Origin: Vibrio tubiashii ATCC 19109
Lineage (GTDB): Bacteria > Pseudomonadota > Gammaproteobacteria > Enterobacterales > Vibrionaceae
Assembly (NCBI RefSeq): GCF_000772105.1
Contig: NZ_CP009354.1
Coordinates: 1,116,001 to 1,180,000 of the forward strand
Direction: 5' to 3'
DNA: 64,000 nt
Shown: positions 9,011 to 18,958 of the stretch, one piece after another
Layout of the letters: every line of letters starts with the position of its first letter
Position numbering within the stretch: the first letter of the stretch is position 1
The notes under the pieces: generated by a model
What the model was told of the DNA's origin: nothing
The model's input: the letters and a program-made list of their open reading frames with translations, nothing else
Databases searched by the model: none
Made by a program: the position numbers and the translations under genes

Positions 9011-10291
9011 ATGGAAAGCCTTACGTTACAACCTATCAACAAAGTCAATGGTGAGGTCAACTTACCTGGTTCAAAAAGTGTTTCTAACCGAGCTTTACTT
9101 CTTGCAGCACTAGCAAGTGGGAAAACTCGACTCACCAACTTACTCGACAGTGACGACATCCGTCATATGCTGAATGCACTGACTCAACTTGGTGTGTCTT
9201 ATTCACTGTCTGAAGACAAAACAGTATGTGAAGTCGAAGGTCTAGGAAAGCCATTTGATGCGCCACAAGCGTTAGAGCTCTTTTTGGGTAACGCAGGTAC
9301 TGCGATGCGTCCACTTGCTGCCGCTTTATGTTTAGGTGGTGGTGAATACGTTCTAACGGGTGAACCACGCATGAAAGAGCGCCCAATTGGTCACCTAGTC
9401 AATGCTCTGCGTCAAGCTGGGGCTGAGGTTGAATACCTTGAAAACGAAGATTACCCACCACTCAAGATTTTAGGTACTGGCCTCAAAGGCGGTACAGTTG
9501 AAATCGATGGTTCTATCTCAAGTCAGTTTTTAACAGCGTTTCTAATGTCTGCGCCGCTCGCGCAAGATGATGTGACGATTAAAATTATCGGTGAACTGGT
9601 TTCGAAACCATACATTGATATCACGCTGCATATCATGGCTCAGTTTGGTGTAGAAGTAGAAAACAATGACTACCAAGAGTTCGTGGTTCGTAAAGGCCAA
9701 TCGTATGTTGCACCAGGAGATTTCCTAGTTGAAGGCGATGCTTCTTCAGCGTCTTACTTCTTAGCGGCAGCAGCGATAAAAGGTGGCGAAATTAAAGTAA
9801 CCGGTATCGGTAAAAAGAGTATCCAAGGCGATATTCAATTTGCAGATGCACTAGAGAAAATGGGCGCACAAATCGAATGGGGTGACGACTACGTTATCTC
9901 TCGCGTCGGTGAGCTCAAAGCGGTTGATATGGACTTTAACCACATCCCAGATGCAGCGATGACGATTGCTACTACCGCACTGTTTGCAGAAGGTACTACC
10001 GCGATTCGCAACGTATACAACTGGCGTGTTAAAGAGACGGATCGATTAGCAGCAATGGCGACCGAACTACGTAAAGTCGGTGCAGAAGTTGAAGAGGGTG
10101 AGGATTACATTATTGTCACGCCGCCAGCCAAACTTACCCACGCTGCGATTGACACTTATGACGATCACCGCATGGCAATGTGTTTCTCGCTTGTTGCGCT
10201 AAGCGACACGCCCGTGACCATCAACGATCCTAAGTGTACCTCAAAGACTTTCCCTGACTACTTCGATAAGTTGGAAGGCTTGAGTTCGTAG
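9011..10291 (+). CDS. aroA: 3-phosphoshikimate 1-carboxyvinyltransferase (EPSP synthase)
   Basis: AroA joins shikimate-3-phosphate and phosphoenolpyruvate in the sixth step of aromatic amino acid synthesis. The 426-residue sequence has the active-site segments [20 protein letters not shown] (Lys near residue 22), [29 protein letters not shown], and near the C-terminus [15 protein letters not shown] and [11 protein letters not shown]. Length matches the E. coli enzyme. In E. coli aroA follows serC; here it is preceded by the glycine-zipper gene, with a CCCGC/GCGGG hairpin in the 155-bp leader. It is followed by the octamer-repeat region. Confidence 0.98.
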   Translation: MESLTLQPINKVNGEVNLPGSKSVSNRALLLAALASGKTRLTNLLDSDDIRHMLNALTQLGVSYSLSEDKTVCEVEGLGKPFDAPQALELFLGNAGTAMRPLAAALCLGGGEYVLTGEPRMKERPIGHLVNALRQAGAEVEYLENEDYPPLKILGTGLKGGTVEIDGSISSQFLTAFLMSAPLAQDDVTIKIIGELVSKPYIDITLHIMAQFGVEVENNDYQEFVVRKGQSYVAPGDFLVEGDASSASYFLAAAAIKGGEIKVTGIGKKSIQGDIQFADALEKMGAQIEWGDDYVISRVGELKAVDMDFNHIPDAAMTIATTALFAEGTTAIRNVYNWRVKETDRLAAMATELRKVGAEVEEGEDYIIVTPPAKLTHAAIDTYDDHRMAMCFSLVALSDTPVTINDPKCTSKTFPDYFDKLEGLSS

Positions 10292-10405
10292 AGGGCGCTG
10301 CGCTTCGAGATCGGGCTGCGCCCGCGGGAATCTAGAACGGGCTTCGCCCTACGGATCGCTGCGCTGCTAGAAAACTGGAGTAGTTGATACGTCTTTGTTC
10401 ACTAT

Positions 10406-10445
10406 TCTAGTTCTCTAGTTCTCTAGTTCTCTGGTTCTCTGGTTC
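10406..10445. repeat. Octamer tandem array A, five units of TCTRGTTC
   Basis: Five exact-length 8-bp units: three TCTAGTTC followed by two TCTGGTTC. The unit, read as CTRGTTCT, is 6/8 identical to the octamer of array B 95 bp away (CCAGTTAT). Confidence 0.9.
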
Positions 10446-10500
10446 TCGGTAGGACGAAGTCCGTTACCGCATCCGTTTTCCGCAGTGAAACATCCCAAAT

Positions 10501-10530
10501 TAAAAAGGGTTGGCACCATATGCCAACCCT
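10501..10530 (-). terminator. Terminator of yciN
   Basis: Read on the minus strand, the 10-bp perfect stem AGGGTTGGCA / TGCCAACCCT is followed by a T run (TTTTTA). It is separated from the yciN stop by octamer array B. Confidence 0.85.
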
Positions 10531-10540
10531 CGCTAATTTC

Positions 10541-10596
10541 CAGTTATCCAGTTATCCAGTTATCCAGTTATCCAGTTATCCAGTTATCCAGTTATC
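10541..10596. repeat. Octamer tandem array B, seven perfect units of CAGTTATC
   Basis: Seven identical, uninterrupted 8-bp units. The last unit contains the TAA stop codon of the yciN gene (GGATAAC on the minus strand), so the array is transcribed as the start of that gene's 3' untranslated region, before the terminator. Perfect identity implies recent copy-number change. Confidence 0.95.
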
Positions 10597-10840
10597 CTTC
10601 AATCGTAAACTCTTTCGACAAATGGTGCGCTAGATACTTAAACATATTAAATACGGCTGTCGTTTTAGCTGTTGGTAAGCCGTTATCATCGAGAAAGTAG
10701 TTTCCTTTAAACACCAACACATCGTCTTTCTCTTCTACGCTCTCTGCGCGCATGCCTTCGAGATAGTCTTCGTGGTCTTGGATAATTTGATTGGCGATCA
10801 TTAACAATTCAAACTGAGAGATGGCCTTTTTGTCACTCAT
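10592..10840 (-). CDS. yciN: YciN family protein
   Basis: An 82-residue cytoplasmic protein closely resembling E. coli YciN: the central block ANQIIQDHEDYLEGMRAESV, then VLVFKGNYFLDDNGLPTAKTTAVFNMFKYLAHHLS, is shared. The function is unknown. yciN is next to topA in E. coli too, supporting the assignment. The start at 10840 follows AAAGG at good spacing; an upstream start at 10909 would add 23 residues without homology. The stop codon lies inside the last unit of octamer array B. Confidence 0.88.
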   Translation of the reverse strand: MSDKKAISQFELLMIANQIIQDHEDYLEGMRAESVEEKDDVLVFKGNYFLDDNGLPTAKTTAVFNMFKYLAHHLSKEFTIEG

Positions 10841-11249
10841 GGAAGTACCTTTGTTAAATTTGTCTTCTATATAAAAGAAGCGATGAGTGGAATTGTAGGC
10901 AGTTCGCACGTAATTTCAATTGCGGTAGATCAATGGCATAAAAGCTAATGCTCGATTAGGTTAGTGGGTTTTGTGACTGGTGGCAAAAAACATCATCTTT
11001 CATTGGCGTCAGAGATATTGTGCCGTTTAGTATGTGGCGTTTTCTGACTCGGTAAGAAGCACGAAGTGTTCAGCAAGCCACAATTGATTATCAGAAGTAG
11101 AAACATCGCTGAATTGTCGAGCAGTCAAGATAGAAATTAAAAAAAGATATTGATCTTCTTGTAATCTCGCTCAATAGTAAAAAAAGAAGCAAAGTATTAA
11201 GTATGTCGTGCGATATTATCGCACTCGATAAAGGACACTTGAGTCAATT
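10841..11249. promoter_or_regulatory. yciN-topA intergenic region
   Basis: 409 bp between divergent yciN and topA. It is AT-rich and must hold both promoters, but no clear promoter pair stands out. A 7-bp inverted repeat GTGCGAT att ATCGCAC (11208-11224) lies 25 bp before topA and could be a transcript hairpin or an operator. No small gene with a ribosome-binding site was seen. Confidence 0.5.
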
Positions 11250-13883
11250 ATGGGTAAGTCACTGGTTATTGTGGAGTCGCCAGCCAAAGCGAAGACCATC
11301 AATAAGTATTTAGGTAAGGACTTCATTGTAAAGTCCAGTGTAGGTCACGTACGTGATCTACCGACTGCTGGCCAAAGCACTGGTCAGAAAGCTGCTGCGG
11401 TATCAACCAAGGGCTTAAGTGCTGAAGAAAAAGCACGAATCAAAAAAGAAAAAGATCGCAAGTCACTAATCAAAAAAATGGGTATCGACCCATATCATGG
11501 TTGGGAAGCGAACTATCAGGTTCTGCCAGGCAAAGAGAAAGTAGTGGCAGAGCTGCAAAAGCTTGCGAAAGACGCAGACAGCGTTTATCTCGCAACCGAT
11601 TTGGATCGCGAGGGAGAGGCTATCGCTTGGCACCTTCGTGAGATCATCGGTGGTGATGAAGAGCGATACAAACGCGTTGTATTCAACGAGATTACCAAAA
11701 ATGCTATCCAGCAGGCGTTCGAGAAACCGGGCGAGCTAAGTATGGATGGTGTTAACGCACAGCAAGCGCGCCGTTTTATGGACCGCGTGGTTGGCTTTAT
11801 GGTGTCACCACTGCTTTGGAAAAAGGTTGCACGTGGTCTATCTGCGGGTCGTGTACAGTCTGTAGCGGTGAAGTTGCTGGTAGAGCGTGAGCGTGAAATC
11901 AAAGCGTTTATTCCAGAAGAGTTCTGGGATATCCACGCAGATACTAAGACTCAAGATAAAACTGACTTCCGTTTGCAGGTGGCGCAGAAAGAAGGCGTTG
12001 CGTTTAAGCCCGTCAATGAAGCTGAAACCAAAGCGGCGATGGCTGTGCTTGAGAAAGCACGTTATGAAGTTTGTAAGCGCGAAGATCGCCCGACTTCAAG
12101 CAAACCTTCAGCACCTTACATTACCTCGACATTGCAGCAGGCAGCGAGTACTCGTTTAGGTTACGGCGTTAAGAAAACCATGATGTTGGCTCAGCGTCTG
12201 TATGAAGCGGGTTACATCACCTATATGCGTACCGACTCGACTAACTTGAGTTCTGAAGCGGTAGAAGCTGCCCGTGGTTTTATCGCGACTGAATTTGGCG
12301 ACGCTTACCTGCCTAGCAAAGCAATTGTTTACGGTAGCAAAGAGGGCGCCCAAGAGGCGCACGAAGCGATTCGACCATCTGATGTATCTGTGAAAGCGGA
12401 TGATCTCAATGGTATGGAATCAGATGCGCACAAACTTTACTCGCTAATCTGGAATCAGTTTGTGGCGTGTCAGATGACACCGGCAAAATACGATTCAACT
12501 ACCGTGAGCGTGAAAGCGGCTGAGTACACGCTTAAAGCGAAAGGTCGTATATTGAAATTTGACGGTTGGACTCGTGTTCAACGTCCATTAGGTAAAAACG
12601 AAGACCAGATTCTACCTGCAGTACAGGTGGGTGATGCGATTGAGCTTGTTACTCTTGACCCTAAGCAGCACTTCACAAAGCCGCCAGCGCGTTTCACCGA
12701 AGCAGCCTTGGTTAAAGAGCTTGAAAAACGTGGTATTGGTCGCCCTTCAACGTATGCGTCAATCATTTCAACCATCCAAGATCGTGGTTATGTGAAAGTC
12801 GAACAGCGTCGCTTCTATGCTGAGAAGATGGGTGAAATCGTCACTGACCGTCTAGATGGTAGCTTCGATGAGCTAATGAACTACGAGTTCACATCTCGTA
12901 TGGAAGAAAAGCTAGACCAAATTGCAGAAGGCGATGCCAACTGGAAAGGTGTGCTAGATGACTTCTTTAAAGACTTTACCGGTGATTTAGAGAAAGCGGA
13001 ACAAGACGAAGAACTGGGCGGCATGAAGCCAAACCATATCGTCTACACTGATATCGAGTGTCCGACCTGTTCTCGTGAGATGGGTATCCGTACTGCTTCT
13101 ACAGGTGTTTTCCTAGGTTGTTCAGGTTACGCATTGCCTCCTAAAGAGCGTTGTAAGACGACCATCAACCTAGGCGATGAAGATGGTGTTATCAACGTTC
13201 TTGAAGAGGATGTTGAGACGGCTGCACTGCGTGCGAAAAAGCGCTGTCCAATCTGTGAAACGGCGATGGATGCGTACTTAATCGATGACAAACGTAAACT
13301 GCATGTTTGTGGTAATAACCCGAACTGTGAAGGTTACATTGTTGAACACGGTGAGTACAAAGTTAAAGGTTACGATGGTCCAGTTGTCGAATGTGACAAG
13401 TGTGGCAGCGACATGGTGCTTAAGAACGGCCGTTTCGGTAAGTACATGGACTGTACGAGTGAAGAGTGTAAGAACACTCGTAAGATCCTGAAAAATGGCG
13501 AAGTTGCTCCGCCAAAAGAAGATCCTGTGCATTTGCCAGAGCTACCATGTGAAAACTCAGATGCTTACTTCGTTCTTCGTGATGGTGCTTCTGGTCTGTT
13601 CTTAGCAGCAAGCACATTCCCGAAATCGCGCGAAACTCGTGCACCTTTGGTTGAAGAACTTGTGCGCTTCAAGGACCGTATTTCACCTAAGTTCCACTAT
13701 TTGACTGACGCCCCTCAGCAAGATCCTGATGGTTTGCCTATGGTGGTACGCTTTAGCCGTAAGTCGAAAGAGAACTACGTCCGTTCAGAGGTGGATGGCA
13801 AGCCTTCGGGTTACACGGCACTCTACGTCGATGGCAAATGGGAAATTACCGATAAGCGTAAAAAGCCAGCCAAGAAAAAGTAA
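11250..13883 (+). CDS. topA: DNA topoisomerase I
   Basis: Type IA topoisomerase, 877 residues, relaxing negative supercoils. The N-terminal TOPRIM domain begins [20 protein letters not shown] and has the acidic triad in [17 protein letters not shown]; the catalytic tyrosine is Y325 in [35 protein letters not shown] and [17 protein letters not shown] are core motifs. The C-terminal part carries zinc-ribbon modules (CPTC, CPIC..CGNNPNC, CDKC) and a basic tail ending KKPAKKK. Slightly longer than the 865-residue E. coli protein. A terminator follows. Confidence 0.98.
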   Translation: MGKSLVIVESPAKAKTINKYLGKDFIVKSSVGHVRDLPTAGQSTGQKAAAVSTKGLSAEEKARIKKEKDRKSLIKKMGIDPYHGWEANYQVLPGKEKVVAELQKLAKDADSVYLATDLDREGEAIAWHLREIIGGDEERYKRVVFNEITKNAIQQAFEKPGELSMDGVNAQQARRFMDRVVGFMVSPLLWKKVARGLSAGRVQSVAVKLLVEREREIKAFIPEEFWDIHADTKTQDKTDFRLQVAQKEGVAFKPVNEAETKAAMAVLEKARYEVCKREDRPTSSKPSAPYITSTLQQAASTRLGYGVKKTMMLAQRLYEAGYITYMRTDSTNLSSEAVEAARGFIATEFGDAYLPSKAIVYGSKEGAQEAHEAIRPSDVSVKADDLNGMESDAHKLYSLIWNQFVACQMTPAKYDSTTVSVKAAEYTLKAKGRILKFDGWTRVQRPLGKNEDQILPAVQVGDAIELVTLDPKQHFTKPPARFTEAALVKELEKRGIGRPSTYASIISTIQDRGYVKVEQRRFYAEKMGEIVTDRLDGSFDELMNYEFTSRMEEKLDQIAEGDANWKGVLDDFFKDFTGDLEKAEQDEELGGMKPNHIVYTDIECPTCSREMGIRTASTGVFLGCSGYALPPKERCKTTINLGDEDGVINVLEEDVETAALRAKKRCPICETAMDAYLIDDKRKLHVCGNNPNCEGYIVEHGEYKVKGYDGPVVECDKCGSDMVLKNGRFGKYMDCTSEECKNTRKILKNGEVAPPKEDPVHLPELPCENSDAYFVLRDGASGLFLAASTFPKSRETRAPLVEELVRFKDRISPKFHYLTDAPQQDPDGLPMVVRFSRKSKENYVRSEVDGKPSGYTALYVDGKWEITDKRKKPAKKK

Positions 13884-13900
13884 GTCCTTCACTTGGATAA

Positions 13901-13929
13901 AAAGCAGCCTTAACTAGGCTGCTTTTTTT
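13901..13929 (+). terminator. Terminator of topA
   Basis: AAGCAGCCT taact AGGCTGCTT followed by a run of T, starting 18 bp after the topA stop. Confidence 0.92.
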
Positions 13930-14078
13930 ATGAGCCGAATGATCATCCGTTTTCATTTTGATGAGAGGTATATAAAATTATTTACATATTGATAGTGTGA
14001 ATGTAAAGATTCTCAATTGCATTTTTGACAATATAGTAAGTAGCTTCTATTGATTTAGATGACCCACGGAAGGACATC

Positions 14079-15749
14079 ATGAAACAGAGACTCAAGCTGC
14101 TGACTTTTTTAGCCTGTGTCAGTGCTATCTTTCTATTTGCTGCGCATAGCATCTCCAAACAAGTTGTTGACGGTATCGTTAAGGAACTGCTGTGGAAATA
14201 CGCACAGATCTCTGCACACCATGATGCTGAAACATTGCTCGCGCCAATTATTAAAGAAGTGAATCTCATCAGTGAGTTGGCGGAACACCCGAATGTGACT
14301 TCATGGGGAATGAACAGCAATGATGACGTATACCGCGCTGTCGCTGAGGAAACCCTGGACCGATACCGTTGGCAATTAAAATCAAAAAACTTCTTCATCG
14401 TGCTTGATGAAAATCTGGCCTATCACTACAACGATGTACAAAGCGTACGGGAGCAAACCTTTCTTCGCTATTATCTCGACCCTGCTTCAGTCCAAGACAA
14501 TTGGTATTTTGAGCAGAGAGATAGCGGTGTAGACTTTAGCGTTAATATCGCTAGAGATGCGCATTTAAATCTAACGCGAGTTTGGATCAATCACAGCATT
14601 GTTGACAGTGGTCGCTTCCTCGGTGTTGTTGGAACGGGAATCGACACTAATCTGCTGTTTGAACGTTTCGATGAACATCACTCTCACGCGTTAAAAACAT
14701 TGTTCGTTGACGAAGGGCGAAGAGTCCAGTTTTCAGTCGATTCCCACAAATTTCACTACCCTCTAAGAGACAGTGAAAATACTAAGCCCACGTTGAGTGA
14801 CTATGTTCCTAACTCTGATGAATACTCCGCGATAGAAACGCTAATGCAGCGTCAGAAGTCTGGTGAAGAAGCCGAAATTTTGATGGTTCAGCAAGAGTCA
14901 GGAAAAGCCGTAGTAGCGATTCATTATATTGAAGCTTTGGGGTGGTACGAGCTGACCTTTGTCAGCATTGACGCCATGGTTCCTAGTTGGACTGCAACGA
15001 GCCTTTATTTACCATTGATGGGCTTAGTATTTCTGTGCGCACTGCTGAGTTATTTCTATCTGGTTAAATACTGGATCTCGCCAGTCGAACGGATCGGTGA
15101 GCGACTCGCAAAGCTCACTAGGTTTAAGTCAGCGAATCAAACCCTTGATGAGGCAGTCGATTTGATTGAGCATGAACTCACTTCTGCGAGAACAGGGTTG
15201 GAGGAATTAGTCGCCTCACGTACCGAGCAGATAGATAAGCTTGCCATATTTGATTTCATTACCGGGCTGCACAATCGAAGAGGGCTGGAGCGCGAGTTAC
15301 GTGCCGAGCTTGCACGCTCATCACGCGAACAGCATCAATTTGGCCTCATATGGATTGATGCTGGACTGTCGCCTAGAAGTGGTGGTGTGTTCGATAATGA
15401 AAAGCATCAGGACGCACTTAAAGCTGTCGCGTCATGTTTGACCAAAGCTATTCGCGAATATGATGTCGCGGCAAGATGGGATGACGGGGAGTTTTTGCTC
15501 CTTGTTCGCACAGATAGCAATAAGATTTTGTTACAGATAGCGTGTCGTATTAAGCAGTATGTCGAACAAGTTCAGACTAGAGATTCAAACTACCTCCATT
15601 TAGTTAATAAGCTATCAGTGGGCGGGACATTGATTAAACCAAACGTCACTATGCAACAAGCATTAGCACTAGCAGATAGCTCCTTATACATTGCTAAATC
15701 AGAAACCAAAGACGCGATCTATATCCACCAAGCATCGAATGCTGCTTAG
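14079..15749 (+). CDS. Membrane sensor with degenerate GGDEF domain
   Basis: A 556-residue protein with an N-terminal membrane segment (about 7-26), a long periplasmic sensor region of Cache-like appearance (about 30-305), a second membrane segment (about 308-329), a short linker and a C-terminal GGDEF-type domain (about 385-550). The signature that should read GGDEF reads DDGEF (residues 468-472), and the upstream metal-binding block is IDAGLSPRSGG instead of the usual IDxDxFK, so diguanylate cyclase activity is very unlikely. Such proteins can act as c-di-GMP or GTP receptors or as partners of active enzymes. The ATG follows GGAAGGACATC. It is a single gene between topA and glgC. Confidence 0.85.
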   Translation: MKQRLKLLTFLACVSAIFLFAAHSISKQVVDGIVKELLWKYAQISAHHDAETLLAPIIKEVNLISELAEHPNVTSWGMNSNDDVYRAVAEETLDRYRWQLKSKNFFIVLDENLAYHYNDVQSVREQTFLRYYLDPASVQDNWYFEQRDSGVDFSVNIARDAHLNLTRVWINHSIVDSGRFLGVVGTGIDTNLLFERFDEHHSHALKTLFVDEGRRVQFSVDSHKFHYPLRDSENTKPTLSDYVPNSDEYSAIETLMQRQKSGEEAEILMVQQESGKAVVAIHYIEALGWYELTFVSIDAMVPSWTATSLYLPLMGLVFLCALLSYFYLVKYWISPVERIGERLAKLTRFKSANQTLDEAVDLIEHELTSARTGLEELVASRTEQIDKLAIFDFITGLHNRRGLERELRAELARSSREQHQFGLIWIDAGLSPRSGGVFDNEKHQDALKAVASCLTKAIREYDVAARWDDGEFLLLVRTDSNKILLQIACRIKQYVEQVQTRDSNYLHLVNKLSVGGTLIKPNVTMQQALALADSSLYIAKSETKDAIYIHQASNAA

Positions 15750-16134
15750 CAGTTAGATCTCAACTCTCTACATCTTTCTATGGTAAGTCATCGTACCTCT
15801 TTGCGAGCAAGGTCACATTAATGTAGATGGTATGTTATCGAGATGTGTCTTGTTCATGGGATTCTGTGAGCTATCGCAGGAGGCGAAAAAGTAATAAGTG
15901 TGAGCTCGATAGTACAGCATATTTTAAATTGTAATCTTGCTGAAATACGATAAGTTATAATAAACCTTTTGCACAAGGCACAATGGCGTATAACTACCGT
16001 CACAAAAGGCGTTGGCAGAGTGACTCTTGCTGCATGGTGTGCCAAATAGGAATGGCATATCTATAGAGAATATTGATAAGTCCGCCCCCTAAAAACGGGC
16101 TTATCACAACAATAAATAAAATGGAGAAATATAA
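15750..16134. promoter_or_regulatory. glgC upstream region
   Basis: 385 bp without a convincing gene. It is AT-rich in the middle, and holds the glgC promoter region and the hairpin at 16075-16105. No promoter hexamers with ideal spacing were found by eye. Confidence 0.5.
16075..16105 (+). promoter_or_regulatory. Hairpin in the glgCA leader
   Basis: GATAAGTCCG pairs with CGGGCTTATC (one G-T wobble) around an 11-base loop, ending 29 bp before the glgC start. No T run follows, so it is not a standard terminator; it may be a leader structure or an operator. Confidence 0.45.
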
Positions 16135-17352
16135 ATGGCTGGTGTTTTGGGAATGATCCTTGCTGGTGGAGAAGGGTCGCGCCTTCGTCCTCTTACAGAA
16201 TCTCGTAGTAAACCCTCGGTTCCTTTTGGCGGCAGTTACCGTCTTATCGACTTCGCTCTAAACAACTTTGTAAATGCCGATTTGATGCGCGTTTATGTAC
16301 TAACTCAATTTAAATCCCAATCGCTATTCCACCACCTGAAAAAAGGTTGGAACATCAGTGGTATTACCGACCGATTTATTGACCCAATTCCAGCACAAAT
16401 GCGCACAGGTAAGCGTTGGTACGAAGGCACAGCGGATGCTATCTACCAAAACCTGCGCTTCATGGAGTTAGCTGAGCCAGAGCAAGTATGTATTTTTGGT
16501 TCAGACCACATCTACAAAATGGATATCAAACAGATGCTTGATTTCCACAAAGAGAAAGAGGCGTCATTAACCGTATCCGCTTTGCGTATGCCTTTGAGTG
16601 AAGCTTCAGAGTTTGGTGTTATTGAGGTCGATGCAGAAGGACGAATGATTGGCTTCGAAGAAAAACCGGCTAATCCTAAATCGATTCCAGGAGATCCTGA
16701 ACACGCGCTTGTTTCGATGGGCAACTATGTTTTTGAAGCTCAACCACTGTTTTCAGAACTGATCGAAGATGCTGACAACCCAGACTCTTCTCATGACTTC
16801 GGTAAAGACATTATTCCAAAGATGTTCCCACGTGGTGATGTGTTTGTTTATGACTTCAGCACTAACCGAATTACTGGTGAGAAAGAGGAAGTTTATTGGC
16901 GTGACGTCGGTACCATTGGAGCGTACTGGCAAGCACACATGGATCTGCTTGAGAAAGATGCGCCATTCTCGCTTTATAACCGTAAATGGCCTCTGCATAC
17001 ATTCTACCCACCTCTGCCACCTGCGACATTTACAGACTCCGTCAATGGCCGCGTGCAGATCATTGATAGCTTGGTTTGTAATGGCAGCTATGTGCGTGGT
17101 TCACGTATTGAGAAGTCAGTATTAGGCTTCCGCAGTAATATTGCTTCTGCTTGTGATATCAGTGAGTGTATTCTACTTGGTGATGTTAAGGTCGGTGATG
17201 GTTGTGTACTACGCCGTGTAATCATCGATAAAGATGTCGATATTGCACCGGGCACCCAGATTGGTGTAAACCTATCCGAAGATAAAAAGCACTTCCACGT
17301 TTCGGAAGATGGCATCGTTGTTATTCCTAAAGGAGCAAGAGTTGGCTACTAA
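16135..17352 (+). CDS. glgC: Glucose-1-phosphate adenylyltransferase
   Basis: GlgC makes ADP-glucose from glucose-1-phosphate and ATP, the committed step of glycogen synthesis. The 405-residue protein has the nucleotidyltransferase signature LAGGEGSRLRPLTESRSKPSVPFGG at the N-terminus, WYEGTADAIYQN, the catalytic region FGSDHIYKMD, GFEEKPANPK, and a C-terminal left-handed beta-helix with hexapeptide-like repeats (SVLGFRSNIASACDISECILLGDVKVGDGC). Shorter than the 431-residue E. coli enzyme, mostly at the N-terminus. The ATG follows GGAGAAATATAA. glgA overlaps its 3' end by 11 bp. Confidence 0.96.
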   Translation: MAGVLGMILAGGEGSRLRPLTESRSKPSVPFGGSYRLIDFALNNFVNADLMRVYVLTQFKSQSLFHHLKKGWNISGITDRFIDPIPAQMRTGKRWYEGTADAIYQNLRFMELAEPEQVCIFGSDHIYKMDIKQMLDFHKEKEASLTVSALRMPLSEASEFGVIEVDAEGRMIGFEEKPANPKSIPGDPEHALVSMGNYVFEAQPLFSELIEDADNPDSSHDFGKDIIPKMFPRGDVFVYDFSTNRITGEKEEVYWRDVGTIGAYWQAHMDLLEKDAPFSLYNRKWPLHTFYPPLPPATFTDSVNGRVQIIDSLVCNGSYVRGSRIEKSVLGFRSNIASACDISECILLGDVKVGDGCVLRRVIIDKDVDIAPGTQIGVNLSEDKKHFHVSEDGIVVIPKGARVGY

Positions 17353-18805
17353 GAATTTATCTATTCTATTTGTAGCATCGGAAGTTGAAGGGTTAATTAA
17401 GAGTGGTGGCTTGGCAGACGTTGCCAAGGCACTGCCTGAAGCACTACTCGCACTGCAGCAAGATGTTCGTATTACTTTACCTGCTTACCAAAAGTTGGCG
17501 GGTATTGAGCAAGCCCAAGTGGTGCTTGAAACTCAGTTAGAGCATTGGCCTCACACTGAATATCGGGTTAAACAGCTAGAGATCGTTGGCGTGCCCGTGT
17601 ATGCCATCGATTGTCCGAAGTATTTCGATAGGCCAGAGATGTACGCGGAAAACAATCAAGCGTACGTCGATAACGGTGAACGTTTTGCGTTTTTTAGTGC
17701 CGCTAGTCTAGATATGTTACCTAAGCTCGGATTCAAAGCAGATATTATTCATGCCAACGACTGGCATACTGGATTTGTCCCATACTTGCTTAAACACCGC
17801 TATCATTCGCATGACTTTTTCACTCATACTAAGAGTGTATTGTCGGTACACAACGCGGTGTTTAAGGGGGTATTTAGTTACGATGAACTGCAGTCTCTGC
17901 CAGAGATGCACACGCGTTATGCGCTGGATGCGGCAGTCAGTGCGACGCACATTACGATGCTAAGAGCGGGGGTGATGAATGCGGATAAGATCAATGCTGT
18001 CAGTCCAACTTACGCTGAAGAGCTAAAAACAGAACTTGGCAGCCATGGCATGGCAGCAGAGTTTCAACAGCGCTCAGACGATTTAGTCGGCATACTTAAC
18101 GGATGCGACTACAGCGCTTGGAATCCTCAAAGTGATGCTTACTTACCTGTGAACTACAAGGCGACTCGCCAAAGTATGGTTAGGGGTAAAAAAGCGTGTA
18201 AACGAGAGTTACAGCAAAGGGTGGGACTAGAAACTCAAGAGGTCGCAGTCTATGGCATGGTCTGTCGCCTGACACACCAAAAAGGTGTGCACTATCTATT
18301 GCCGATCTTAAGTGATTTTCTTAAGTATCAGGTTCAGGTGGTGATTGTCGGCACAGGTGACCCTGTTCTAGCGTCTCAGCTAAAAGAGATTGCAGCGCTG
18401 CATAGCGACAAGTTTGTTTTTGTTGAGGCGTATGACAATGAGTTAGCGCATTTGGTTGAGGCGGGATCGGACTTCTTTATTATGCCTTCTGAGTTTGAGC
18501 CGTGTGGTTTGAATCAGATCTACAGCATGGCTTACGGTACACTCCCTATCGTTCGCGGCGTTGGTGGGTTGCGCGACAGCGTTAATGACTATGATGCTGA
18601 GCCTGAAAATGCAACGGGTTTTGTATTTGATGAACCAAAGCCAAGTGCTTTGCTTAACGTGTTGCAGCGTTCTTTACTGCTGCACGCGCAGCAACCTAAC
18701 GAAGTCAAACGCGTTCAATTGTATGCGATGGAGCAAAATTTCTGTTGGAACAAATCGGCAGATGAATATCTATCCTTGTATCACAGTGCGTTGAACAAAA
18801 GCTAA
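17342..18805 (+). CDS. glgA: Glycogen synthase
   Basis: GT5-family glycogen synthase transferring glucose from ADP-glucose to glycogen. The 487-residue protein has the ADP-glucose-binding KSGGLADV motif near the N-terminus, HANDWHTGFVPYLLK, and the catalytic EPCGLNQIYSMAYGT near the C-terminus. The start is taken as TTG at 17342 because AAAGGAG lies six bases upstream and the product then begins (M)ATKNLSILFVASEVEG; an upstream in-frame start at 17309 would add 11 residues within glgC. The 11-bp overlap with glgC points to coupled translation of a glgCA operon. glgB and glgP are not in this window. Confidence 0.95.
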   Translation: MATKNLSILFVASEVEGLIKSGGLADVAKALPEALLALQQDVRITLPAYQKLAGIEQAQVVLETQLEHWPHTEYRVKQLEIVGVPVYAIDCPKYFDRPEMYAENNQAYVDNGERFAFFSAASLDMLPKLGFKADIIHANDWHTGFVPYLLKHRYHSHDFFTHTKSVLSVHNAVFKGVFSYDELQSLPEMHTRYALDAAVSATHITMLRAGVMNADKINAVSPTYAEELKTELGSHGMAAEFQQRSDDLVGILNGCDYSAWNPQSDAYLPVNYKATRQSMVRGKKACKRELQQRVGLETQEVAVYGMVCRLTHQKGVHYLLPILSDFLKYQVQVVIVGTGDPVLASQLKEIAALHSDKFVFVEAYDNELAHLVEAGSDFFIMPSEFEPCGLNQIYSMAYGTLPIVRGVGGLRDSVNDYDAEPENATGFVFDEPKPSALLNVLQRSLLLHAQQPNEVKRVQLYAMEQNFCWNKSADEYLSLYHSALNKS

Positions 18806-18813
18806 TATGAAAC

Positions 18814-18838
18814 TAGGCGTCTTGAGGGCGCCTTTTTT
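18814..18838 (+). terminator. Terminator of glgA
   Basis: AGGCGTC ttga GGGCGCCT followed by TTTTT, beginning 8 bp after the glgA stop. Confidence 0.85.
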
Positions 18839-18958
18839 GATGGTTACTTACACTTTTAATAAAAGAATAATTAAGAATTGAGGTAAATTGACGTAAATCC
18901 CCCTATGTTTATGGTACTCTCCGTAACCAATTTTATTGCTGAGTAAACCCTTTTCGAT

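Larger units (their letters stand above)
10292..10540. other. Non-coding region after aroA with GC hairpins
   Basis: No credible gene. It holds two short GC-rich palindromes (CGGGCTGCGCCCG and GGGCTTCGCCC), the first octamer array at 10406-10445, a GGACGAAGTCC palindrome, and the minus-strand terminator at 10501-10530. Any frame reading through the octamers is a repeat artefact. Confidence 0.7.

Noticed and set aside
10541..10596. Octamer array as a CRISPR
   Set aside because: Units are 8 bp with no spacers and no cas genes are nearby.
10485..10700. 71-residue reading frame rich in SYPVIQLS repeats
   Set aside because: It is produced by octamer array B and runs over the 3' end of yciN on the opposite strand; no ribosome-binding site and purely repeat-driven composition.
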